Shown here: positions 55,566 to 64,000 of the stretch, in pieces
Layout: every line of letters begins with the position of its first letter
How positions within the stretch are numbered: position 1 is the stretch's first letter
Assembly (NCBI GenBank): GCA_029204225.1
Contig: CM055096.1
Location: forward strand, 36,388,954 to 36,452,953
DNA from: Diphasiastrum complanatum
Taxonomy: Eukaryota > Streptophyta > Lycopodiopsida > Lycopodiales > Lycopodiaceae
Direction of reading: 5' to 3'
Length of the DNA stretch: 64,000 nt
Notes under the pieces: generated by a model
What the model saw: only the letters and a program-made list of their open reading frames with translations
What the model was told of the DNA's origin: nothing
The model's database searches: none
Made by a program: the position numbers and the translations under genes

Positions 55566-56482
55566 TTGTGGAAGGTCGAAAAATCTCGGTTTCCCGTCAA
55601 TAAAAACAACCCTTTGCCCTTTCTCTTTCGCTTCAAGGATAATCTTTTTTCTTGCCAACCATTGAGTATTTGTTAAGTCATCATCCATATAAATGAAAGT
55701 ACCTTTAAGCTTTGCCCTAAGCCGAAGGGCAGCATTGCGTTGTGAAAGCGAGCGGAACTTGATAAACAAAACATTGTCATCAAATTTACTACGCCAAGCA
55801 GTATCAAAACCATCAGCCACATGAGATAACTTGGAAATGAGCAAATCCGTAACTTCTTCCAACGGTTTTCCACCATTGGCAATGCCTCTTACTCTAATGT
55901 TAAAGGCTTTGTTGGCCCTTCTGGCTTGTTCACCCAAAACTGTCTCCAAATCGTTTTCCTTCGGAAAAGATGAAATCTGAGAGTGATTACCTTGCTTAAG
56001 GATCGATGTCGTTTCTTCAACCTGTTTTGCGAGTGATGAGAGTTTGCTGCCCATATCATCCGGTTTGAAGAGTGCTGCCCATGTTTTCGTCTCCTCGACT
56101 TGTTTCTCCAAGCTATTGATCTTGTTGGAAGTCTCCTCCCAAACACTTTTTCTGCAATTCGTTGCTTAAGATATATATTTTCTTGCTCAAGCTGCTCCAC
56201 ACGTTCCGTGACACCAAAAAGATCCTTAGCTAACTTGCTATTTTCAGCTTCAAAGAGGTGTAGTTGCTTCTTAAGTCCAAGAATTTCTTGTCGGATAAAA
56301 CTAAGATCATAAGCAAAAAGACTTTCGGTAGGTTTGGAAGGAGTGTAGTCAATGGCAGCCATGTTGACAGGAATGTCACTAGTTTCTATCACCGAAGACG
56401 GCTCCTCCATCACTACCGGTGATGGGGGGGTGTCCAACAGGGAGGGGGCTGTAAGAACACCCCCCTTTTTCTTAGGTGCCAT
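55566..56482 (-). pseudogene. LINE ORF1 (coiled coil plus RRM-like), one-base frameshift
   Basis: It starts at ATG 56482 (MAPKKKGG) with a Lys-rich and Pro/Ser-rich head. A long coiled coil follows: EILGLKKQLHLFEAENSKL, RVEQLEQENIYLKQRIAEK. A one-base slip in an A5 run near 56150 breaks the frame; the next frame resumes with VEETKTWAALF, an RRM-like domain NIRVRGIANGGKPLEEVTDL, DTAWRSKFDDNVLFIKFRSL, and a basic RLRAKLKGTFIYMDDDLT tail ending KPRFFDLPQ-stop. The layout (coiled coil, RRM, basic C-terminus) is that of LINE ORF1 RNA chaperones. The slip is the only break seen. Confidence 0.85.
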
Positions 56483-56518
56483 AGGAGGCGGTAAGCAGAT
56501 GGAGGACAGTGTAGACAA

Positions 56519-56733
56519 ACGGCCAGGCGTAGCAGCGCAATAGCGCAGGGCAGCGTAGGGCAGGTGCGAAGGTCAGCACTGCAGCGCCAGCAGGGCGGAC
56601 AGCAGCGCCAGCAGGGCGGGTGGGTGCGCAAGAGAGAGAGAGGGCAGCAGCGCTAGCAGGGCGGGCAGCGCACCAGCAGGGCGGGCAGCGCACCAGCAGG
56701 CGGGCAGCGCACTAGCAGGGCGGAGGGCGCGCA

Positions 56734-56765
<32 letters not shown>

Positions 56766-56788
56766 GGGGAGGGAGGGAGGGAGGGAGA
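56519..56788 (-). promoter_or_regulatory. GC-rich repeated 5' region of the LINE
   Basis: About 56570-56740 is built from imperfect copies of CAGCAGGGCGGGCAGCGCAC (period about 20-22 bp, at least seven copies), broken by short GA runs. The outermost part is a G run and (GGGA)n. A repeated GC-rich 5' region is a plausible internal promoter, by analogy with monomer-type LINE promoters. Confidence 0.5.
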
Positions 56789-56832
56789 GCGTTTTGAGAA
56801 TCGTAGTGCGACTATGTGTGTATATATGCTAC

Positions 56833-56858
<26 letters not shown>
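56789..56858 (+). repeat. right target-site duplication of the full-length LINE
   Basis: Copy of 51602-51668 with G for A in TATATATxCTACT and a longer TA run, followed by (GA)n as at the left copy. Confidence 0.8.
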
Positions 56859-56903
<45 letters not shown>

Positions 56904-56942
56904 AGGGAGGGAGGGAGGGAGGGAGGGAGGGAGGGAGGGAGG

Positions 56943-56998
<56 letters not shown>
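56859..56998. repeat. (GA)n-(GGGA)n-(GA)n microsatellite
   Basis: About 40 bp (GA)n, then about 13 GGGA units (56897-56948), then about 50 bp (GA)n. It forms the tail of the LINE piece at 56999. Confidence 0.9.
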
Positions 56999-57001
<3 letters not shown>

Positions 57002-57127
57002 AATTTTGATTTAGTTATGTTGTTGACGGCATTGCTCCGTCTTAAACGTTTTTTCCATGCCAAAAGGCGTATAAGACTAACCAAGACGGAGCAATGCCGT
57101 CAACAACATAACTAAATCAAAATTAAC
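56999..57127. repeat. perfect 45-bp inverted repeat around a LINE hairpin
   Basis: The left arm 56999-57043 and right arm 57083-57127 are exact reverse complements (45 bp; one further pair at 56998/57128). The 39-nt spacer holds the LINE 3' hairpin (CATGCC...GGCGT, ATAAGAC). The right arm lies in the 3' UTR side and the left arm lies where the other copies have AAAAGACATTAATAAA. It looks like a snap-back copy of the UTR appended at the 3' end. Confidence 0.9.
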
Positions 57128-57720
57128 TAAGAAGAGGATAATGTCCAGGATTATATGGTACGTAGACCATTTACAGACTCAACTGGCATCTCGTCAGTGC
57201 TCTAACTCTCTCACTACCTCTGAACAATCTCAAATATCTCATTAATAGCAGCAGGTTTAATATCTACAGAATGAATGATACCATCCCTGTAGATCAACCG
57301 CTTTTCATTCGTTAGAGCCTCCTGTTTTGCCTTCTTCCGTTCTTGAACCTGAATGAAAGTAAGGTCTTCATCCAGGTATATCGTGGTGCCCCGCAGTGTA
57401 GATCTCTTCCCTAGCACTGCATGACGACCAGGGGCAGATGCAAAGCGTATAACAAGAGTACCTGGATCTCTCTTAGGCCGCCATGCAGTGGTGTTGAAGA
57501 CTCTCTTCAAGAAACTTTTTAGCTTAACCAACAACATCATGGGAGTTCGTAATACCTCTAACTCAGACATTAAGAGCCTTTTGCTCTCGCAAATGGTTCT
57601 CGGTGAACGTAGCTGAGATAAAAGGTGGAGGTGGTAGAACAGTAGTATTAGGACCTTTAAGCACATCTGTCCAGGATCGGACAGCAATATTGTAAAGACC
57701 ACTAGGGAAAACCCCTAAGA
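57128..57720 (-). pseudogene. ORF1-only LINE (half-LINE), cut by Gypsy
   Basis: Minus strand 57702-57214 encodes the C-terminal part of an ORF1: RTPMMLLVKLKSFLKRVF, NTTAWRPKRDPGTLVIRFA, GRHAVLGKRSTLRGTTIYLD and EDLTFIQVQERKK, then KRLIYRDGIIHSVDIKP. It ends at TAG 57214, closely followed by TGA. Only about 85 bp of 3' UTR separates it from the inverted-repeat 3' end; no ORF2 is present. It resembles the ORF1 at 27574 (YRDG, TTLILRF, DDLTYIQV). The upstream part is replaced at 57721 by the LTR of a Gypsy element. Internal deletion is the simplest origin. Confidence 0.7.
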
Positions 57721-58179
57721 TGAGGATAGGAAAACACAAGAGAGACTGTGGAGCAAAACCACCCAACCAATCCTAGATCCCTCCTGGAGAATCCTCTTGG
57801 ATCTAGCCCCCAAGCCATGCCAATGTGACAGCAAGAGGAGAAGAGCTCATCAGGTAACCTAGACCAAGTCGTCGACGGGATAATCTCTACCTCAATATAT
57901 AGAGAGTAGGATCCAACGCATGAGCACATGCAATCCCCATGCAGGTCAACTATAAATAGGTCACAGCTCTACATGCATACCTCCTGCCTATAACAGTCAC
58001 ACGCACATGCACTACTCCATATGTCTCAATTAGAGTGTCTGGGTCCTCTCAAGGTCATTAGTCACCAACAGGCCTTGACTTGGAATAAAATCTAGGCATG
58101 ACCAATAATCTCGAACAGTGGAGGGCCGGTCTACCATATTAGGACTATTCCAGGTCCTTAACCGAATATGGCCGTAACA
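57721..58179 (-). repeat. 3' LTR of decayed chromovirus copy 2 (459 bp)
   Basis: The inner edge CGTAACA is followed by the tract TTAAGGGAGGAAGAA on the element strand. The outer edge TGAGGATAGG was placed by alignment with the 452-bp LTR of copy 1. Confidence 0.65.
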
Positions 58180-58229
58180 TTCTTCCTCCCTTAAACAGGT
58201 TTTGTCCTCAGAACGGGAAAAAGAAAACA

Positions 58230-58377
58230 TGAAACTATTTCTTAAGCTTTCAAATCTTACCCATGAACCATTATTCTTAGTCTGATCTTTCCATCTGAAT
58301 AAGTACTCAGAGATGCAACAATTCTTTAATTGCTTGCTTCTACTCATGAATACCAATTCAAATTCCAAAAGATACAC
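58230..58377 (-). pseudogene. chromodomain remnant of Gypsy copy 2
   Basis: Reading LLEFELVFMSRSKQLKNCC, then ISEYLFRWKDQTKNNGSWV. The order (L/I)LE...R..(Q/R)LxN..I.EYLxxWK....x.W is that of plant chromovirus integrase tails and chromodomains (RxRQLRNRxISEYLIKWK..PxExATW). No longer part of an open Pol. Confidence 0.5.
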
Positions 58378-61300
58378 TAAGCTATAAATCCTTCAAATGG
58401 GTAGATCTTATCTAAAATAAATACTTATCACCTTCATATAATCCCAATTACATGAAATTTTGGGTGATTTTACTTTATTTCAAAAATCAAATCCAAAAGC
58501 TAAAGAAATTTCATTTCAATTTCTTGCACTAAATAAGGCTTCTTGGTACAAATATTCTTAGAATATCCAAATATTCTAAAATACCACAATTTAGTCATCT
58601 AAAATCTCTAGGAGATCCATCAATTCTCAGACGATCATAACTCCAACCAGAGTACTGCAGTTACTCTAATGAATTAACAGCCCCATTTCTAGCATCATAT
58701 GCAATTAATCAGCATCTATCTGTATCTTAATAGATTTATCTGTCTCCTACAAAACTGGAGATTTAGACTGAACTTTGTACACAAGCACTTATAGACTACA
58801 ATCTGTCAAGAAAGCAATTACTCATAAGTAAACAATTACTTAATGGAAAGGCTTGTGATCCATACAATCTCAAGTGTGTATGAGAGTAAAGCAATTTACA
58901 GTTCAAATAACATATCTAAATCCTCGACTCATCCAATTGATCAAGAATTTCTCATTATCTTAAGAATTTTTACATTTCCATATAATCTTCAAATGACTTT
59001 TAAGTATCAATTTATGATCCGTCAATCATAAACATTTAGAATCTTATGATTTGTCAATCATAATTTACAGGAGTCCAAAATCATACTTAATCATTGAAAG
59101 ATATTGGAGTATATGTACAACATACAAATATAAGAATCATTCTGAAATCTTTTCCATAAGGAAAATCGCTGGATTCCAAGAGTATTCTTCCAAACCAATT
59201 CTTATCAGATTATGAGTTTCAAATTCTACAATCAACCAAGAAATTAAAGACTATTATAACATTCATCTTTAACAATATAAACTTTATACAATCTCCTAGA
59301 ACAACATCTAGATATTTCAAAGTTCTGCTGAAGTCCCAAAATTCAGTTTACCATTCTTGGCACCATTAGGATCCGGTATCCACTTGAGCTCTCTGGGATA
59401 CTATCACTAATGAATCAAGTCTATTTCTCAACTGAGAAATACTCATCCAAGAAATCAGTATCCTATGCACATAATTTTCCCAGATGAATCCAAATGACTC
59501 ACAAATTATGTGTCTTACAAGCAATACACACATAACAAACAGTTTCCGGTGAATTCTCTTCACACTGTCCGTTTTACCAATTAACTTCCACAGGAGTAAA
59601 TCAACTACCCAAGTTAATTGCTCATGATTTAGAAATCTTAAATGTCTAGGTGCAGATCTTAATTGTACATGTACAACACCACATTTAGACCCATATCCAA
59701 ATCACTTTAAGTTAACCAATAGATCTATCAGAATAGATCTGTTAACTCTGCAAGTAATTGTCAAACACAATACTTGATCACGTGTTTATGTTCAACAACT
59801 AGGTTAAGTGCATCAAATAACCTTAGTAACCAGGAATACATAGTAGATCCACACAAGATTAATCGTGCACATATGAGAATAATCTCACTATGACCCAGTA
59901 CATAAACACATATGTCATTATCTGGAAGATTCCTCTCAAAATCCGCATATGTTACTCACATATATCACTGAGAATCTCGTAACTCAGCTACAGAAAATTC
60001 TATTTCTCTTGAGTAAATAACATATTTGGGAAATCTCTGAAGTGAATAATTCCACATCATAAGTTTTCCAACTATCATACTTTTATCAACAAAATTCCTT
60101 CAATCATTCAACCTACTTCAGATCTTAGTGTGCAAACCAAGACTAGGCTGACTTATACAGACATCTTTGGACAAAAGGTTCAGATTAAAGCTTTATTCCA
60201 CTGATCCAATCCATAACTAAATGGTACTTGGTAGCCAATCAGCGAATCTTAATTCAATCTTTAACATTACTTCCCATATTCATGAATATCTCATAGCTCA
60301 AAAACCTCCAAATCTCCTCTAGTTCCACATTATTCAAAATAATCACTAGAGATTTCCTCTATTCACACATGATAGTTCCACCAATGCACACAAACTGGAT
60401 TCCATAAAAGAAATCTATGCGACTGGTTGATCCCATGAAAGTCTGATTCCTATCATTTTCTTCTCCCCCTTTTTAAAAGAAATTTCACAATTTCGATTAA
60501 AAAGTTCCTAGGAGACAACGTATAAGATATCAAAGATTCGAAAAAGTCAGTAATGACTATTCAATACTATTACAAATCGGACTTTCTCCTTAAAATCATA
60601 AAATATCTTATCTCGAGTGATAGAAACATTACTCTCAATAATCAACTATCAAATAGCGATAATAATTTGGGCTCAGGAAGTCTAAATTCCACTTAATCAA
60701 TTGGAAACATCAATTGATTCTGAGCTATATTCACAAACCTGAAATGGAAGCATGAATTCATATAACTTAAACAATCCTTCAGAACCAAGTTCTACACTAG
60801 AAGGAATTATATAAATCTCAGTGCAATTATCTCGTATATAAGAAATTTCTAAAAAGTAGAGGTTTAAAATTAATAGAGAAATAGCTTTTAAGGGTTTCTG
60901 ATTTGGAATTTATGAGATACCACTGAGGGATCCGGATCTGTATCTCATAACCTCTCCAAATACCCTGAATAGGCTTTACCAATGGTTTCAACTGTTAGCA
61001 TTATCGTTAATGTAAATACTAACCACTGGCCTACAGATCATTTTCACACAAGAATTTCCTCTTTGAAATTACGGATGTCCCATACCACCAGTTTTCTCTC
61101 CAAGAAAGTCCTTTGCTTTTAGATCCGACCTTCAGAAAATCAAAAGACTATCTGAACATCCTATACCTAATATAGGACCCGATCGTCAAAAAGATCTTTA
61201 ACCACATTATCTGATAATCCAGAGATCTCATAACTTCATCTGGATTTCCAATACCAGATATGCACATATCTATTCCACCAAGTACTGGAGTACCCCCAAA

Positions 61301-62400
61301 TTTGTTCCAAATGAATTGCAATAATCCATTAACAAAATTGTGATTTAACAAGAATCTGCGCATGGCTTTACCGTCACATAAACAACCCATCTGGCTGGTA
61401 CTATCCATCCCGAATTCCTACCATCTGAGAGTTACAACTCTTAGGAATAAGGTTCATTACAGTACAAATGTGAACCAAGTGTCATTCTCGTTCCATGTCA
61501 CAATTTTCCGTAACAAAATAGGGTCAATTCATGGTCCTATAGATATTCAAAAGAAATTCAACTTAATGAATTCAAAAAACCGGTGTTATGCAATTTCCTT
61601 ACAGGGATTCTCAATCAACCCAAATTACACAACACTATCACATTTACCTACTCAGGTGCCTCATTTTCTTCCTCCCTTAGATTTTTCGGTCACCCGAAAA
61701 TTCTTTTAGCGAAGGTCCCCGCAAATTCCATTGAAAATGCTAGGTACTTACCTTTTGACCACACCAGTTCATTTCCATTACTTCGTTAAAGTTGCCATAA
61801 TCAATGAAAAATCAATAAAATTTGGTTCCGGGTATATTTTACTATATTCAATACACTTATTTTTTTAATTGAATATAGAACTACCTCCCAAAAATTACGA
61901 CCTTATTCCATTTATTCACTTTAATAAGTATCTGAAAAGCTTTAGTTTCCACTATCCTGAAGATCATAATCTTTTAGGATAACGTATTGGTGTAACACCG
62001 AAGTCAAAAAAGGAAGAATCGAAAATATCTTTTAACTCAATTAACTGGGAATATTGCTATTCCAGAGTTAAACCGATAAAAGCACAGTACCAGGAACCAA
62101 AAATTCCCACTAACTGGGTACTTGCCTGGAGAACTAATCCACTACCATTATTTTGTCAAGATCGGTTCAGAAAAATTCAAACCGATTGATACAGCTTGAC
62201 ACAAAAACAACAATATTGAGTTTTCAAAACTAGGCTTATAGTTGACTGACAAGTTGATAAGGCCTCAATCATGCATATTGCTCTTGGAGAAGAAGAAAAA
62301 TTAAATTTCTCCTGCCAAGACCGGGAAACAATATCCAAAAACCAAGGTTCTAGCATTGACAACCAAGCACCAAGAAACCGAAATTTATCTTACTGGGTGC

Positions 62401-64000
62401 TGGTAACTTAAATTCACCGAGTCGATTTTGCAACCCATTTTGGAATCAATTATCAAGTTACCGATCGTCAAGCCCATAGAAAACCTCAATCAACCGGCAT
62501 GCAAAAGCATCGATACGGACGTTCATGCAATTCAACCAACTGCCGTCCTACTCCATTCAACAGAATCAACTAAGCACCAAAAACCATGCAAAAGCCAAAA
62601 GCCTAGTCCCACATGCAAAAACCCTAATAGGTTATGCAAAAACCAAGGGGAGGCCAGCTGCATCAGCCGCCATCAGCATCGTGGGAGAAAAGGCTACCTG
62701 AAGCGAGAGAGAGAGAAGAAGATAGCCCGCAGGCAGGGACTACACACATCGTGCATCACTCAGCCCTCTTCAGCGCTACAGCAACTCGCTTTCAGACCCA
62801 TTTCGAGCTCCACAAAACAAGACAATGATTCATCATCACAAAAAACAGATTACCAGGAGAGCGAGAGAGAGATTTAGCAGGCTCGCGCCCCATTCTGGGC
62901 CATCTGCCATCCCATCTCAGTTCGTTTTGCCACAGTTGCCTCTGCTACAAAAAAAATCAGTCATCTCTTTCCTCCTTGCAGTCGCTCTTCCTTCTGAATT
63001 TAGAAGTATGCAGGTTCGCGACTCTTCACACGAGTAAGAGAGAGTTTATTTCAAGCAGAAACAGAGAAAGATCATGCCATGCAGCTATTTTCAACTACCG
63101 AGAACCCTCTTTCTTCGCTAAGAGAATAGACAGAAAGGTGCGCCCCTCTGATTGCCATCAGTGAGTTGCCTGAGCTGATCCTTTGCAGAATCAATATCCA
63201 AAAGGAATCCATCAGCTTTACAGCTGTTTCAACCAGGAAGCTGATCAATCCAAGCAACACTGACAGCCAATAGCTCAGCTAATCAAGGCAATCACGGGTT
63301 TCCTTAATGCCCTCATTCAGAACAGTTTATGCTTTGAAAAAGCGTCCAATAGCCGCTCAACTCATCTACCAGTCAGGGTGTTCAACACCTCATTTCAATC
63401 ATCTATCCAGTACCCAGAAAAGGTGATAAACACACCTTTGTACTGCTGATATTTTTGCAGGAACTCTAGTTCAGATACTCAGAACTGACTCTCATTCATG
63501 CATTAATCCCAAAAGGAAATGATTGAACCAATCTGGCAGAAACAACTGAAACAGGGTTCTACTGCATGCAATCCTTAATCCAAATCCTTATCTGTTTTTT
63601 CTAGAAGAACGACAATTTCCAAATCCATTCCATGTTTACAGTTTTTCAGTTTGCATAAAATACAAGAGGATTAGTTTTACAAAACCAGAAATCCTCACAT
63701 GCAACCAAAAAATTCAAGATTTCCTGTAACAATCTGTTTATTTATGCAGGATAAATCGATTCCTCATCAATCCATCAATAAACATCTTGCTGCCAAATCT
63801 GAATCAAACTGTCCAAAACATTATGGACTTATGCAATCATTCATCTAAAAAGAAACAGATTTAAAACAAGAAAGTGGATCTATTCAAGCAGATCGTCAAC
63901 TTCAAATGGAAATTTTTCCAAGGCTTCAGAAAATAAGAATGAATTCCTCACTAATTGACAGCATCTCTAACAAAATCAAACAAGGAGAAGTGCACTCTAC
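62401..64000. other. window end, no gene recognised
   Basis: Probably the gag/leader side of the decayed Gypsy copy 2, judged only from continuing base skew. An open + strand frame of about 150 codons (62428-62877) is Lys/Ser/Gln-rich with no recognisable domain, and I do not call it a gene. No ASA exon was found here. Confidence 0.3.

Larger units (their letters stand above)
57721..64000 (-). mobile_element. decayed Gypsy chromovirus, copy 2 (extends to or past window end)
   Basis: 3' LTR 57721-58179. On the element strand, just upstream of the LTR and reading away from it, lie a chromodomain-like SEYLFRWKDQTKNNGSW (near 58315-58265) and HPKFHV (near 58470). A degraded RT motif near 61250 (GIDMCISG, compare [10 protein letters not shown]) fits the expected order. 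The rest is stop-rich. It aligns at roughly 80-85% by eye with copy 1 (for example 58800-59200 with 46790-47190). The strong C-over-G bias on the + strand continues to 64000, but I cannot place its right end or a 5' LTR. Confidence 0.6.

Noticed and set aside
62428-62877. 149-codon + strand ORF near the right end
   Set aside because: Lys/Ser/Gln-rich composition, no domain, opposite to the inferred element strand; probably chance in skewed sequence.

Overview
The window looks like intron-rich, repeat-dominated DNA from a land plant with a very large genome. A gymnosperm or fern fits the giant introns and retroelement load, but I cannot name the species. The only host gene I recognise is anthranilate synthase alpha subunit, on the + strand. 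Three exons are readable: 10298-10449, 10720-10835 and 38174-38420. They join in phase with GT-AG borders into an uninterrupted TrpE-type segment running from GGWVGYLSYD through NPSPYM to YLQ. The second intron seen here is 27,338 bp, and the next exon is not visible in the remaining 25.6 kb. The gene start lies left of the window and its end lies right of it.

Layout. 1-1211 (-) holds a decayed ORF of unknown family. 1136-2600 (+) holds a Copia LTR, primer-binding site and remnants. 3037-3395 is a minisatellite. 3890-5023 (-) holds LINE fragments. 5024-7989 (+) is a non-coding LTR element. 8033-9800 (-) holds LINE fragments. Exons 1 and 2 follow. The giant intron contains LINE pieces, a complete but gag-deleted Copia element (13576-18588, LTRs identical by eye, target duplication AAGTA) inserted in a LINE, three head-to-tail LINEs (20781-31700), and a hAT transposase remnant (31704-37500) split by a chromodomain Gypsy element (32069-36702, target duplication GTTTG). 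After exon 3 come a partial Gypsy LTR, an antisense Copia (to 43312), a sense Copia start (43313-45440), a decayed chromovirus (45451 to about 49.9 kb), a second copy of the unknown ORF (50640-51053), a full-length LINE with a target duplication of at least 50 bp (51661-56788), an ORF1-only LINE (56859-57715), and a second decayed chromovirus (57721 to the end).

The most unusual system is the LINE family, for four reasons. (1) In three divergent copies ORF1 and ORF2 share a frame, are separated by a single UAG followed by GAA, and ORF2 has no AUG near its start; this suggests stop-codon readthrough. (2) ORF2 ends in a conserved PCNA-interacting (PIP) motif of the QxQITSFFxRRR type, followed by a second ITSFY/ITSYF motif at the C-terminus. 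(3) The 3' end is a short hairpin (CATGCC/GGCAT) followed by a long (CT)n tail rather than poly(A). (4) Copies stack head to tail at those tails. All recognisable LINE, Copia and Gypsy insertions in the giant intron are antisense to the host gene. Elements are described only as they stand, with breaks noted; all sequence comparisons were made by eye.
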